Origin: Ideonella benzenivorans
GTDB taxonomy: Bacteria > Pseudomonadota > Gammaproteobacteria > Burkholderiales > Burkholderiaceae_C
Length of the DNA stretch: 64,000 bases
Assembly: GCF_020387415.1 (NCBI RefSeq)
Contig: NZ_JAGWCB010000018.1
Location: 1 to 64,000 of the forward strand
Reading direction: 5' to 3'
The notes beneath the pieces are model-generated. The model was not told the origin of the DNA. It ran no database searches and saw only the letters and a list, made by a program, of their open reading frames with translations. Shown here piece after piece: positions 15,239 to 24,625 of this stretch; the first letter of the stretch is position 1, and every line of letters begins with the position of its first letter. Position numbers and translations under genes: made by a program.

Positions 15239-16233
15239 GCACCTTGACGCATTTCCCCCGTCGCTGGCGCGGGGGCCTGGCCGCCCTCGGCGCCCTCCCC
15301 CTCGTCCTCGGTCTGGCCGGCTGCCAGCCGGCCGCCTCGGCGGCCTGGTCCGGCTATGTGGAGGGCGACTATGTCTACGTGGCGGCCCCGGTGGCCGGCA
15401 CCCTGACCCAGCTGGCCGTCACCCAGGGCCAGACAGTCAACGCCGGCGCACCGCTGTTCCAGCTCGACGATGTGGCCGCCCGCGCCGCCCGCGCCCAGGC
15501 CGATGCGCAGGTGCAGGCCGCGCGCGCCCAGGCGGCCAATGGACAGACCGGGCTGCGCGCGCCGCAGATCGCCGTCAGCCGGGCCCAACTGGCCCAGGCC
15601 CGCGCGGCGGCCACCCTGGCCGATGCCGAGCTGCGGCGCCAGCGCACGCTGGTGGCGCAGGGCTTCATCTCACAGTCGCAGTTGGACAACACGACCACCG
15701 CGGCCCGCCAGGCCCATGACAAGGTGAGCGAGCTGGAGGCGGCCCTGAAGACCGCCGAACAGCCCACGGCCCGCCCGGCCGAACTGGCGGCCGCCCAGGC
15801 CAACACCCAGGCGGCGCAAGAGGCGCAGGCCCAAGCGGCCTGGCGCGAACAGCAGGCCCGGCAGGCGGCCCCCGCTGCCGGGCTGGTCGCCGACACCTTC
15901 TTCCGCCAGGGTGAGTACGTGCCCGCGGGGCAGCCGGTGCTCTCGCTGCTGCCACCCGACCACCGCAAGGCCCGCTTCTACGTGCCGGAAGCGCTGATCG
16001 GCCAGCTGCAGGTGGGCCAGGCGGTGAGCCTGAACTGCGACGGCTGTGGCGCGCCCATCGCGGCCCGCATCACCCGCATCGCCCCGCAGGCCGAATACAC
16101 GCCGCCGGTGATCTACTCCAACACCCAGCGCAGCAAGCTGGTCTTCCTGGTGGAGGCCCGCCCGGCGCCGGCCGATGCCCTGAGGCTGCGCCCAGGCCAG
16201 CCGCTGGATGTGCGGCCGGCCGCGGCGCGCTGA
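15235..16233 (+). CDS. HlyD-family periplasmic adaptor lipoprotein (ABC efflux)
   Basis: This is a 332-residue membrane fusion protein with a probable lipoprotein signal ending LGLAGC (Cys30). The barrel-sandwich (lipoyl) halves are SGYVEGDYVYVAAPVAGTL near residue 40 and AAPAAGLVADTFFRQGEYV near residue 215. Between them is a long Ala/Gln-rich alpha-hairpin coiled coil (about residues 80-205). Such adaptors link an inner-membrane ABC transporter to an outer-membrane channel, as in YbhG-YbhFSR of E. coli. AGGAGG precedes the ATG at good spacing, and the gene is translationally coupled to the tetR-type gene. The outer-membrane partner is not in the window. Confidence 0.9.
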   Translation: MSTLTHFPRRWRGGLAALGALPLVLGLAGCQPAASAAWSGYVEGDYVYVAAPVAGTLTQLAVTQGQTVNAGAPLFQLDDVAARAARAQADAQVQAARAQAANGQTGLRAPQIAVSRAQLAQARAAATLADAELRRQRTLVAQGFISQSQLDNTTTAARQAHDKVSELEAALKTAEQPTARPAELAAAQANTQAAQEAQAQAAWREQQARQAAPAAGLVADTFFRQGEYVPAGQPVLSLLPPDHRKARFYVPEALIGQLQVGQAVSLNCDGCGAPIAARITRIAPQAEYTPPVIYSNTQRSKLVFLVEARPAPADALRLRPGQPLDVRPAAAR

Positions 16234-16240
16234 GCCGGCC

Positions 16241-17211
16241 ATGACCACGCCCACCGACACCGCCGCGATGGACTGGGCCATCGATGTGCGCGGCCTGACC
16301 AAGCGCTACGGCACGACCACCGTGGTGGACCACGTGGACCTGCAGCTGCGCCCGGGCCGCATCTGCGGCTTCCTGGGCCCAACGGCAGCGGCAAGACCAC
16401 CACCATCCGCATGCTCTGCGGCCTGCTCACCCCCGACGAGGGCGAGGGCCACTGCCTGGGCCTGGACCTGCGGCGCGATGCGCTGGAGATCCGCCGCCAG
16501 GTGGGCTACATGACGCAGCGCTTCGGCCTGTACGAAGACCTGTCGATCCGCGAAAACCTGGACTTCATCGCCCGCCTGTTCGAACTGCCTGAGCGCAAGC
16601 GCCAGGTGGACGAGGCCCTGGAGCGCCTGGGCCTGGTGAGCCGCCAGCGCCAGCTGGCCGGCGCGCTCTCGGGCGGCTGGAAGCAGCGCCTGGCCCTGGC
16701 GGCCTGCCTGCTGCACCAGCCGCGTCTCTTGCTGCTGGACGAGCCCACCGCGGGCGTGGACCCGAAGGCCCGGCGCGACTTCTGGGACGAGATCCACCGC
16801 CTGGCGGCCGAGGGCATCACGGTGCTGGTCTCCACCCACTACATGGACGAGGCCGCGCGCTGCCATGAGCTGGTCTACATCGCCTACGGCCACCTGCTGG
16901 CACGCGGCACCGAGCGCGAGATCATCGCCCAGTCGGGCCTGACCGTCTGGGCCGTGCAGGCCGAGCGCGAGGACCCGGCCGCGCTGGCCCCACTGGTCAC
17001 ACCGCTCAAGCAGGCCCCGGGCGTGCAAAGCGTGGCGGCCTTCGGCAGCGCGCTGCACGTGGCCGGCAGCGACCCGGCCGCGCTGGAACGCGCGATCGCC
17101 CCCTGGCGCCAGCAGCCCGGCCTGCGCTGGGCACCGGCCCAGGCCTCGCTGGAGGACGTGTTCATCGGCCTGATCGGCCAGAGCCGCGACAACATGGAGG
17201 CCGCGCGATGA
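16241..17211 (+). pseudogene. ABC transporter ATP-binding protein, frameshifted in Walker A
   Basis: This is the ATPase of the efflux operon (YbhF/CcmA type). The first frame (16241 to about 16380) gives VRGLTKRYGTTTVVDHVDL and CGFLGP. The frame then breaks one base short, exactly where NGSGKTTT of Walker A should follow. From about 16381 the +1-shifted frame resumes with those residues and continues with LSGGWKQRLALA (signature), LLLLDEPTAGVDP (Walker B) and a switch His in STHYMDE. One missing C in GGGCCCAAC (expected GGCCCCAAC) explains it. All else is intact, and the downstream permease start overlaps its end as ATGA. This is either a real recent mutation or a base-calling error. Confidence 0.85.
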
Positions 17212-18344
17212 AGCGCCTGTTCAGCCTCGCCCGGCTGTGGGCCATCTTCGTCAAGGAGTTCCAGCAGATGATGCGGGACCGCCCCACCTTCGCGATGGCG
17301 GTGGGCGTGCCCATCCTCCAGCTGGTGCTGTTCGGCTACGCCATCAACACCGACCCCAAGGGCCTGCCCACGGCGGTGGTCAGCCACGACAGCGGGCCGC
17401 TGGCGCGCAGCCTGCTGGCCACGCTGGAGAACACCGGCTACTTCCACATCACCCGCCAGCCCGACAGCGAGGCCGCGGGTGACGCGCTGGTGGCCGATGG
17501 CGAGGTGCAGTTCCTCTTCGTGGTTCCCGATGACTTCAGCCGCCGCGTGGTGCGGGGCGAGAAGCCGGCGGTGCTGATCAGCGTGGACGCCACCGACCCC
17601 AGCGCCGCCAGCAACGCCCTGGCCGCCCTGGGCCAGGTCAGCGCCAGCGCACTGGACCGCGACCTGGTCGGCCCACTGGCCCCCCTGAAGGTGGGCGAGG
17701 CGCCCTACGAGCTGCGCATCCAGCGCCGCTACAACCCCGAGGGCCTGTCGCGCTACAACATCGTGCCGGGCCTGATCGGCACCATCCTGACCATGACCAT
17801 GGTGATGATGACCGGCTTGGCCATGACCCGCGAGCGCGAGCGCGGCACGATGGAGAACCTGCTGGCCACGCCGGTGCGGCCGGTGGAGGTGATGCTGGGC
17901 AAGATCCTGCCCTATGTGCTGGTGGGCTACATCCAGCTCAGCGTGATCCTGGCGGCCGGGGCCTTTCTGTTCGAGGTGCCGATGGAGGGCAGCTTCCTGC
18001 TGCTGATGGGCATGATCGGCGTGTTCATGCTGGCCAACCTGGCGGTGGGCTTCACCTTCTCCACGCTGGCGCGCAACCAGATGCAGGCGCTGCAGGCCAC
18101 CTTCTTCTTCTTCCTGCCCTCGATGCTGCTGTCGGGCTTCATGTTCCCCTTCCGCGGCATGCCGGCCTGGGCCCAGCACCTGGGCGAACTGCTGCCGCTG
18201 ACCCACTTCCTGCGCATCGTGCGGGGCATCCTGCTCAAGGGCAACGGCTTCGGGCAAGTGCTGCCGGAGCTGTGGCCGCTGCTGGCCTTTCTGGCCGTGG
18301 CGGGGGCGGTGGCGCTGGCGAGGTATCGGCAGACCTTGGATTGA
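17208..18344 (+). CDS. ABC-2 type transporter permease
   Basis: This 378-residue inner-membrane permease has one N-terminal membrane segment (TFAMAVGVPILQLVLFGYAI, about residues 26-45). A large extracytoplasmic domain (about 50-175) follows, then a bundle of five further segments starting at GLIGTILTMTMVMMTGLAM. The ABC-2 signature is RERERGTMENLLATPVRPVEVMLGKI. It resembles the YbhS/YbhR and YhhJ permeases. Only one permease gene is present, so it would act as a homodimer or with a partner elsewhere. Its ATG overlaps the end of the ATPase gene. The 312 bp after it (18345-18656) hold no gene, only an inverted repeat. Confidence 0.9.
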   Translation: MKRLFSLARLWAIFVKEFQQMMRDRPTFAMAVGVPILQLVLFGYAINTDPKGLPTAVVSHDSGPLARSLLATLENTGYFHITRQPDSEAAGDALVADGEVQFLFVVPDDFSRRVVRGEKPAVLISVDATDPSAASNALAALGQVSASALDRDLVGPLAPLKVGEAPYELRIQRRYNPEGLSRYNIVPGLIGTILTMTMVMMTGLAMTRERERGTMENLLATPVRPVEVMLGKILPYVLVGYIQLSVILAAGAFLFEVPMEGSFLLLMGMIGVFMLANLAVGFTFSTLARNQMQALQATFFFFLPSMLLSGFMFPFRGMPAWAQHLGELLPLTHFLRIVRGILLKGNGFGQVLPELWPLLAFLAVAGAVALARYRQTLD

Positions 18345-18470
18345 GGGTTTGGTATTGGGTTTGGGCGTTCGGGTGGAGGTTGGCGCGCTGCGGTGGAGGG
18401 TGGCTGATCCACGCCCCATCCCTCTCTCTTCGCCTTCCCCATCCCTTCGTGGCGCACTACGCTGCCCGCC

Positions 18471-18524
18471 CTGGGGTGCCGGGGCCGACCCGCCGAAGCC
18501 CACCCCGGTGCCCCGGCACCCCAG
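18471..18524. repeat. Perfect 14-bp inverted repeat downstream of the efflux operon
   Basis: CTGGGGTGCCGGGG (18471-18484) pairs perfectly with CCCCGGCACCCCAG (18511-18524) around a 26-bp loop. It is very stable but has no T-run. It could stop or protect the 3' end of the efflux operon mRNA. The rest of 18345-18656 shows no gene. Confidence 0.6.
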
Positions 18525-18656
18525 AGCCCGCTGCCCCGCGCCCAGTTGCCCGCAGCCCATGTGCACCCCAGGCAGGCCTGTCCATCCCCTCGTGGCCGGA
18601 AGCTCTGAGCCCGAGGGCATGCCAAGATGGAACCTCTCCATCCACGGCCTCCTGAG

Positions 18657-19082
18657 ATGAGCCCCGCCGAACAACGCGTCCGCGACTTCTGGCAACGCAT
18701 GGCCAGCAACAACTTCGCCAGCCTGGCCCCGCTGTTGGCCGACGACTTCACCCTGGACTGGCCGCAGTCGCAGGAGCGCCTTCGCGGCGCCGCGAACTTC
18801 GTGCGCATGAACGCCGAGTACCCGGCCCACGGCCCCTGGCGCTTCACGCTGAACCGGCTGGTGGCCGGCGGCGGCGCCACGGCCGATGAGGTGGCGACCG
18901 ACGTCAGCATCACCGACGGCGTGCAGCGGGCCCGGGCCCTCACCTTCTTCACCGTGCACGGCGGGCGCATCGCCCGCATGGTCGAGTTCTGGCCCGAGCC
19001 CTATGCCGCACCGGCGAACCGGGCGCATCTGGTCGAACCGATCCCCGTCGAGCCGCTGGATGCCGGCGCGGACGCTGCCTGA
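18657..19082 (+). CDS. SnoaL/NTF2-like small protein
   Basis: This 141-residue protein has the NTF2-like cone fold of the SnoaL-like group. An N-terminal helix (QRVRDFWQRMASNNFASL) leads into LLADDFTLDWPQSQERLRG, and FTVHGGRIARMVEFWPEPY is a typical final strand pair. Members are ketosteroid-isomerase-like enzymes or ligand binders; the active-site residues do not allow a specific call. The ATG at 18657 (MSPAEQRV) is preferred to one at 18627, but neither has a clear ribosome binding site. The next gene starts 4 bp after its stop. Confidence 0.75.
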   Translation: MSPAEQRVRDFWQRMASNNFASLAPLLADDFTLDWPQSQERLRGAANFVRMNAEYPAHGPWRFTLNRLVAGGGATADEVATDVSITDGVQRARALTFFTVHGGRIARMVEFWPEPYAAPANRAHLVEPIPVEPLDAGADAA

Positions 19083-19086
19083 GCCC

Positions 19087-19743
19087 ATGAATCCGGCCGA
19101 ACTGCTCATCCTGGTCGAGGCGCTGCGCGAAGCCCACGGCGCCCACACCGCCCTGCTCTATGGTTCCCTGGCGGATGGCAGCGCCGGGCCGGACAGCGAC
19201 ATCGACCTGGCCCTGTTCGCCCCCATCGCGCAGGTCCGCCGGGATGCCCGCTGGCAGCAGGGCCGGCCCCTGGATGTCTTCGTCCACCCGGAGACGGTGC
19301 TGGCCCAGCCGACAGCCGAGCAGCTCTGTCTGCGCGGCGCCCGGGTGCTGGCCCAGCGCGGCGATGAGGCCGCGCGCTTTCTCGCCCAGCTCGATGCCCT
19401 GCATGCGGCCGGCCCCCACCCCCTGGCCCCGGACGAAGCCCAGGTCCGGCGGGTCTGGGTGACCAAGATGCTGCAGCGCCTGCGCCGCGGCGATGCCGAG
19501 GGCGACTACCGCCGCCACTGGCTGCTGATGATAGCGCTGGAGGACTACTTCGCGCTGCGCACCCGCTGGTACCCCGGCCCGAAGAAGGCCCTGGCCTGGC
19601 TGGCCCGCGAAGCGCCGGACCACCACGCGCTGTGCGCCGCCGCGCTGCGGCCGGGCGCCAGCGACGAGGCCATTGCCGCCTGGATGGCCGCGGTCATCGA
19701 AGAGCCCCACCCAGCACCGGACCGCCCAGGCCGCACCGCATGA
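19087..19743 (+). CDS. Nucleotidyltransferase-domain protein (pol-beta fold)
   Basis: The N-terminal 100 residues of this 218-residue protein carry the minimal nucleotidyltransferase signature LYGSLADGSAGPDSDIDLALF, that is GS followed by D-x-D, with the third acidic residue in LDVFVHP. The C-terminal half is all-helical, with RRHWLLMIALEDYFALR and YPGPKKALAWL. This arrangement is seen in stand-alone nucleotidyltransferases related to antibiotic adenylyltransferases and HEPN-associated enzymes. No HEPN partner is adjacent, so a toxin-antitoxin role is not supported. Its last codons overlap the methyltransferase start by 4 bp. Confidence 0.78.
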   Translation: MNPAELLILVEALREAHGAHTALLYGSLADGSAGPDSDIDLALFAPIAQVRRDARWQQGRPLDVFVHPETVLAQPTAEQLCLRGARVLAQRGDEAARFLAQLDALHAAGPHPLAPDEAQVRRVWVTKMLQRLRRGDAEGDYRRHWLLMIALEDYFALRTRWYPGPKKALAWLAREAPDHHALCAAALRPGASDEAIAAWMAAVIEEPHPAPDRPGRTA

Positions 19744-20576
19744 GCATCACCGAAACCTTTCTCGCCGGCTTCCACCGGGACCACGCAGGCCTCACGGCCC
19801 AGGTGTTCGACGCCCTGCCCTGGCAGGACAGCGGTGGCCGCCCCTGGCCCTCGTCCTACGACTGGCTGGTGGACGCCTGCCGCGACACGGCGCTGCCCCC
19901 GGGCCCCGGCCTGGACCTGGCCTGTGGCGACGGGCTGCTGCTGGCGCGACTGCGGGCCGATGCGGCGCCCACGGCCCGGCCCTGGATGGGCGTGGACCTG
20001 AGCCCCGACGAGCTGCGCGCGGCCCGGCAGCGGCTGGGGGCGCACGTCCCGCTGCTGCGGGCCCGCGCCCAGGCCCTGCCGCTGGGCGACGCCCATCTGG
20101 CCGCCGTGGTGAGCCACCTGGCCCTGATGCTGATGGACGATGCGGACGCGGTGGTGACCGAGCTGGCCCGGGTGCTGCAGCCCGGCGGCCTGCTGGCGGG
20201 CGTGGTGGGGGCCCGTGCCGAGCCCAGCCCGGCCTTCGCCGTCTATCTGGAGCTGCTGAGCCAGCAGCCGCGCAGCGCGCACTGGCAGGCCCTGCGCTTT
20301 GGCGACCGGCGCTGGCACGACGAGGCGGGCCTGCAGTCTTTGCTGGCGCCACCGTTCGAAGCCTTGACCTGCACGCGCCTCATGCGGGAAGAGCGGATGT
20401 CCCCCGAGTCCCTGTGGCAATGGTGCCTGGGCATGTACGACCTGCACCTGCTGCCGCCCGAGGCCCTGCCGGGGCTGCGGGCCGAGTTCCTGCGGCGCTG
20501 CCAGCCGCTGACCGATGCCGAGGGCACGGTGCTGCACCGCCAGGTGCTGCTGGCCTTCCAGGCCCGGCGGCGCTGA
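19740..20576 (+). CDS. Class I SAM-dependent methyltransferase
   Basis: This 278-residue methyltransferase has motif I as GLDLACGDGLLLARL (about residues 58-72), an acidic end of strand 2 in MGVDLSPDEL, and motif III-like LARVLQPGGLLAGVV. The fold is that of methyltransferase type 11/BioC-like enzymes. The substrate is unknown: the neighbours (NTF2-like and nucleotidyltransferase genes) do not identify a pathway, though tight packing suggests the three are one transcription unit. The ATG at 19740 overlaps the upstream stop. A GGCGC-TGAG-GCGCC hairpin (20569-20582) spans its stop codon, and the convergent carbonic anhydrase gene begins just beyond. Confidence 0.82.
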   Translation: MSITETFLAGFHRDHAGLTAQVFDALPWQDSGGRPWPSSYDWLVDACRDTALPPGPGLDLACGDGLLLARLRADAAPTARPWMGVDLSPDELRAARQRLGAHVPLLRARAQALPLGDAHLAAVVSHLALMLMDDADAVVTELARVLQPGGLLAGVVGARAEPSPAFAVYLELLSQQPRSAHWQALRFGDRRWHDEAGLQSLLAPPFEALTCTRLMREERMSPESLWQWCLGMYDLHLLPPEALPGLRAEFLRRCQPLTDAEGTVLHRQVLLAFQARRR

Positions 20577-20582
20577 GGCGCC
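20569..20582. terminator. Stop-codon hairpin after the methyltransferase gene
   Basis: GGCGC-TGAG-GCGCC is a perfect 5-bp stem with the stop codon in its loop, 12 bp before the stop of the convergent gene. No T-run is present, so it is a candidate bidirectional terminator only. Confidence 0.35.
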
Positions 20583-20594
20583 CCCGGCGCGGGG

Positions 20595-21122
20595 TCAGTC
20601 CAGCCGCTTGAGCCCCTCGCGGAAGCGCCGGGCGTTGGCCACATAGTGGGCGGCGCTGCGGGCCAGGCCGGCGATCTGCTCGGGCGTCAGGGCCCGCTTG
20701 ACCACCGCCGGGCTGCCAACGATCAGCGAGCCGTCCGGGAACTCCTTGCCCTCGGTGACCAGGGCCCCGGCGCCGACCAGGCAGTTGGCGCCAATCTTCG
20801 CGCCGTTGAGCACCACCGCGCCGATGCCGATCAGCGTGTTGTCGCCCACGGTGCAGCCGTGCAGCATGGCCTGATGGCCCACCGTCACGCCCGCGCCCAG
20901 GGTCAGCGGCTTGCCCGGGTCGGAATGCAGCACGCAGGCGTCCTGCAGGTTGCTGCGCGGCCCCACGCGGAGGGGCTCGCGCTGGTCGCCGCGCAGGATG
21001 GCGCCGAACCAGACGCTGGCCTCCTCGGCCAGTTCCACGTTGCCGATGACCTGGGCCGAATCGGCCACCCAGGCCGTGGGGTCGATCTGCGGTTCAAAGT
21101 CGTCCAGGGCGTACACGGCCAT
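20595..21122 (-). CDS. Gamma-type carbonic anhydrase family protein
   Basis: This 175-residue left-handed beta-helix protein has hexapeptide-repeat turns throughout ([33 protein letters not shown]). Two of the zinc-binding histidines appear in [10 protein letters not shown] and an upstream one in VLHSDPG. The RGD and Q motif ([12 protein letters not shown]) are conserved in the gamma-CA/YrdA/PaaY group. Some members hydrate CO2 and others are inactive or thioesterases, so activity is not certain. AGAGGAGA sits upstream of the ATG at 21122. The gene lies downstream of, and co-oriented with, no close partner; the PBP1A gene follows 45 bp upstream on the same strand. Confidence 0.88.
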   Translation of the reverse strand: MAVYALDDFEPQIDPTAWVADSAQVIGNVELAEEASVWFGAILRGDQREPLRVGPRSNLQDACVLHSDPGKPLTLGAGVTVGHQAMLHGCTVGDNTLIGIGAVVLNGAKIGANCLVGAGALVTEGKEFPDGSLIVGSPAVVKRALTPEQIAGLARSAAHYVANARRFREGLKRLD

Positions 21123-21166
21123 GCGGGTCTCCTCTGTGGTGGGATGGGGGCCGATCCGGCACGGTG

Positions 21167-23524
21167 TCAGGGACTGCCGCTGGCCATGGGTTCGGCCGGC
21201 GCCGGCGCGGCACCGGAGGCAGCGCCATCGGCCGCCGAAGCCCCGGAGGCCGGCTCGCCAGCGCTGCCATCCACGCCGATCTGGGTCACATAGCCCCCTT
21301 CGGCGTACTCGCTGTAGTACCACTCGCCGTTGACCTGCTGCACGCCCTCGGGTGGCTCGTAGGTGTGCACCGGCACGTTGCGCAGCACGCGCTCCATGTA
21401 GCTGATCCAGATCGGCATCGAGGCGCCGCCGCCGCTTTCCCGGCTGCCCAGGCTGCGCGGGTCGTCGTAGCCCATCCAGACCACGGCCACGACCGAGGGC
21501 TGGAAGCCGGCGAACCAGGCGTCCACCGCGTCGTTGGTGGTGCCGGTCTTGCCGTAGATGTCCGGCCGGTGCAGCGTGGCCTGGGCGCGCGCGGCCGTGC
21601 CGCTGCGCGTCACCTCGTTGAGCAGGCTGTCGATCAGGAACACGTTGCGCGCCGGGGCCACGCGGCGGCCCTCGCCCAGGGCGGCCGGGGCCGGCGCCTG
21701 GTAGACCACCTTGCCCTGCGAATCGACGATGCGCTCGATCACCACCGGGTCCACCCTGTAGCCGCCATTGGCCAGTGCCGCGTAGGCGGTGGCCAGCTGC
21801 AGCGGCGTGGTGCTGCCGGCGCCCAGCGCCAGCGTCAGGTTGCCCGGCTGGCGGCCAGGGTCAAAGCCGAAGCGCGCGGCCCATTGGCGGGCGGTGTCCA
21901 CGCCGATGTGGTTCACCAGCCGGATGCTGACCAGGTTCTTGGACTTGGCCAGCGCACGCCGCAGCGACATCGGGCCATCGAACTGACCGTCCGAGTTCTG
22001 CGGGTTCCAGCCATCGGCGCCCACCGGCCAGGGGGCGTCGTTGACCACCGTGGCCGGCTGGATGCCGTGCTCCAGCGCCGCCGAGTACAGGAAGGGCTTG
22101 AAGCTGGAGCCCGGTTGACGCCAGGCCTGGGTGGCGTGGTTGAACTGCTGGCGGGTGAAATCGAAGCCGCCCACCAGGGCCCGGATGCGACCGGTGGCCG
22201 GGTCCAGCGAGACGAAGGCGCCCTGGGCCTGTGGCCACTGGGCGATGGCCCAGCCGCCCTTGTCCTGCTTGGTGACCCGGATGACCGAGCCCCGGCGCAC
22301 CGCCAGGTTCTCGGGCGCCTTGGGGGTGAGGCCTGACCGGGCCCAGCGCAGACCCTCGCCTTCCAGCGTGACCTTCTCGCCGGTGGCCAGCACCGCCTGC
22401 ACCTGCCGGGGACTGGCGTGCAGCACCAGCGCCACGCGCAGGTCCTCGTCGTCGCGCAGGTCTTTCAGGATCTGCGCCGCCTGGTCCTCGTCGTCGGCCG
22501 GGTCATCGCCCAAGTCCTGCTGGTCCTCCGGGCCGCGCCAGGCCTGGCGCCGCTCATGGTCCAGCACACCACGGCGCAGCGCGGTCCAGGCGGCCTGCTG
22601 GTCGGCGGCGATCAGCGAGGTGGTGACCTTGAAGCCCTCGGAATAGGCCTGCTCGCCAAAGCGCTCGTAGACCGCCTGGCGGGCCATCTCGGCCACGTGC
22701 TCGGCATGCACCTCCACCTGGCTCTCGGAGCGGATCACCAGCTTCTGCGCCTTGGCCTCGTCGTACTGGGCCTGGGTGATCGTGCCGGTGGCCAGCATGC
22801 GGCCCAGCACCACGTGCTGGCGGGTCACGGCCCGGTCGAAATTGGTGATCGGGTTGGCATAGCCCGGGTTTTGCGGCAGGCCGGCCAGCATCGCATCCTC
22901 GGCAATGGTCAGCTGGTCCAGCGGCTTGCCGAAGTACACCTGGGCCGCCGCGCCAAAGCCATAGGCGCGGTGCCCCAGGTAGATCTGGTTCATGTAGAGC
23001 TCAAGGATCTGGTCCTTGTCGAGCTGGCGCTCGATCTTCAGCGCCAGCATGGCCTCGCGGATCTTGCGGTCCAGCGTGCGCTTGGAGGTCAGAAAGAAGT
23101 TGCGCGCCACCTGCTGGGTGATGGTCGAGGCCCCCTGGCGCATGCCGCCGGGCGTGATGTTGGCCACGAAGGCCCGGGCGATGCCGATCGGGTCCACCCC
23201 GCCGTGTTCCCGAAAGCGTGCATCCTCCACCGACACGACGGCGTCCTGCATCATCTTCGGGATCTTGTCGATCGGCAGGAAGACCCGCCGCTCGGAGCCA
23301 AACTGGGCGATCTCCACCCCGTCACGGGTGAACACCTGCAGCGGCTGGCGCGGCTGGTAGTCGGTCACCTTGCCCAGGTCGGGCAGGAAGGGGTAGAGCA
23401 GCATCGCCCACAGCAGCATCAGCGCCAGTGGCAGCAGCACCACGCCCCCCAGGGCGGTGGCGGCAAAAAACCAGGGGCGGCGGTGCATCAGGTCCAGCAA
23501 AGCGGCGACGTCAGGCTTGCGCAT
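21167..23524 (-). CDS. mrcA: Penicillin-binding protein 1A (bifunctional transglycosylase/transpeptidase)
   Basis: This 785-residue class A PBP is anchored by one N-terminal membrane segment (about residues 18-40). The GT51 domain (about 55-235) has [13 protein letters not shown] with the catalytic Glu, [15 protein letters not shown], and [15 protein letters not shown]. An oligonucleotide-binding-like insert follows. The transpeptidase domain has SSFK (Ser473, Lys476), the SKN motif in [10 protein letters not shown], and KTGTT (Lys659). The C-terminus is a Gly/Ala/Pro-rich tail. It polymerises and cross-links peptidoglycan in the periplasm. The ATG at 23524 ([10 protein letters not shown]) is preferred to an earlier in-frame codon. 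It is divergent from a binding-protein gene. Confidence 0.95.
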   Translation of the reverse strand: MRKPDVAALLDLMHRRPWFFAATALGGVVLLPLALMLLWAMLLYPFLPDLGKVTDYQPRQPLQVFTRDGVEIAQFGSERRVFLPIDKIPKMMQDAVVSVEDARFREHGGVDPIGIARAFVANITPGGMRQGASTITQQVARNFFLTSKRTLDRKIREAMLALKIERQLDKDQILELYMNQIYLGHRAYGFGAAAQVYFGKPLDQLTIAEDAMLAGLPQNPGYANPITNFDRAVTRQHVVLGRMLATGTITQAQYDEAKAQKLVIRSESQVEVHAEHVAEMARQAVYERFGEQAYSEGFKVTTSLIAADQQAAWTALRRGVLDHERRQAWRGPEDQQDLGDDPADDEDQAAQILKDLRDDEDLRVALVLHASPRQVQAVLATGEKVTLEGEGLRWARSGLTPKAPENLAVRRGSVIRVTKQDKGGWAIAQWPQAQGAFVSLDPATGRIRALVGGFDFTRQQFNHATQAWRQPGSSFKPFLYSAALEHGIQPATVVNDAPWPVGADGWNPQNSDGQFDGPMSLRRALAKSKNLVSIRLVNHIGVDTARQWAARFGFDPGRQPGNLTLALGAGSTTPLQLATAYAALANGGYRVDPVVIERIVDSQGKVVYQAPAPAALGEGRRVAPARNVFLIDSLLNEVTRSGTAARAQATLHRPDIYGKTGTTNDAVDAWFAGFQPSVVAVVWMGYDDPRSLGSRESGGGASMPIWISYMERVLRNVPVHTYEPPEGVQQVNGEWYYSEYAEGGYVTQIGVDGSAGEPASGASAADGAASGAAPAPAEPMASGSP

Positions 23525-23622
23525 CGGGTCAACATCCGTTCGGAACAGCCCGGCGATTATCGACACTTGCCGATACGGGCTCTGTCACGCGCTGGGCATA
23601 GACTTGGAGAAATCCCGCCGCA

Positions 23623-23640
23623 GGCGCACAACGGTGCGCC
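23623..23640 (+). other. Leader hairpin before the glutamate-type binding protein gene
   Basis: GGCGCAC-AACG-GTGCGCC is a perfect 7-bp stem with a tetraloop, 37 bp before the start codon at 23678. It could stabilise the leader or modulate translation; no T-run follows. Confidence 0.4.
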
Positions 23641-23677
23641 CCCTGGTCGCGGGAAGCATGTCGTCCTGCTGTATCCC

Positions 23678-24571
23678 ATGAAGAAAACCCTCACCCTGCT
23701 GTCCCTGGCCTCGCTGCTGTCGGCCGTGGCCATCCCTGCCTCGGCCGGTCCGGTGATCGACCGCATCCGCCAGAGCGGCAAGATCGTGCTGGGCCACCGC
23801 GACTCGTCGGTGCCGCTGTCCTACATCGACAGCCGCAGCGGCAAACCCGTGGGCTATGCCCTGGACCTGTGCCTGAAGGTGGCCGACGCGGTCAAGCGCC
23901 AACTCGGCCTGCCCAAGCTGGAGGTGGAACACCAGCTGGTCAGCTCGGCCAACCGGATGCAAATGGTGGCCGACGGCAAGGTGGACCTGGAATGCGGCTC
24001 GACCACCAACAACGCCGAACGGCGCAAGCAGGTGGCCTTCACGATCCCGCACTACATCACCGGGGCCCGCATCCTGGTGCGCGCAGACAGCAAGCTCGAC
24101 AAGATCAACGACTTCGAGCACAAGAAGCTGGCCAGCACCAAGGGCACCACCGTGCTCAAGGCCGTCAGCCAGGCCAACCAGGAGCGGCTGCTCTACATCG
24201 ACATCGTCGAGACCCCCAGCCATGCCGCGGCGGTGGACCTGCTGGACAAGGGCTTGGTGGACGGCTTCGCGATGGACGACGTGCTGCTCTACGGCCTGCG
24301 CTCGGAACGGCCCGATCCGTCCAAGTACAAGGTGATCGGCAGCTTCCTGACCATCGAGCCGCTGGCCATCATGCTCAGCAAGGGCGACCCGGAGTTCAAG
24401 CAGATCGTCGACAACGAGATGAAGCGCCTGATCAGCAGCCATGAGGCCTACGCCATCTACGACCGCTGGTTCATGCGCCCCATCCCGCCGCGCAACGTGG
24501 CGCTGAACATGCCGATGAACTACCTGCTGCGGGACTTCTGGAAGTACCCCTCGGACATCGTGCCCAACTGA
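23678..24571 (+). CDS. Amino acid ABC transporter substrate-binding protein (GltI-like)
   Basis: This is a 297-residue periplasmic solute-binding protein of family 3. The Sec signal is MKKTLTLLSLASLLSAVAIPASA, with cleavage about residue 23. Family features are IRQSGKIVLGHRDSSVPLSY, GKPVGYALDLC, and the DLECGSTTNNAERRKQVAF segment typical of glutamate/aspartate binders. The usual GltJKL permease and ATPase genes are not adjacent, so it is an orphan that must dock to a transporter encoded elsewhere or serve in sensing. A glutamate-synthase-like gene follows 54 bp downstream, which may link the two through glutamate; that link is inference. Confidence 0.9.
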   Translation: MKKTLTLLSLASLLSAVAIPASAGPVIDRIRQSGKIVLGHRDSSVPLSYIDSRSGKPVGYALDLCLKVADAVKRQLGLPKLEVEHQLVSSANRMQMVADGKVDLECGSTTNNAERRKQVAFTIPHYITGARILVRADSKLDKINDFEHKKLASTKGTTVLKAVSQANQERLLYIDIVETPSHAAAVDLLDKGLVDGFAMDDVLLYGLRSERPDPSKYKVIGSFLTIEPLAIMLSKGDPEFKQIVDNEMKRLISSHEAYAIYDRWFMRPIPPRNVALNMPMNYLLRDFWKYPSDIVPN

Positions 24572-24625
24572 CCCCTGACGCCCGCCCCCGACAGAAGGGA
24601 CGCCGTTCATCCCCCGGAGGAGACC

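Noticed and set aside
19087-19743. Possible toxin-antitoxin (MNT-HEPN) module
   Set aside because: Only the nucleotidyltransferase is found; no HEPN partner is adjacent.
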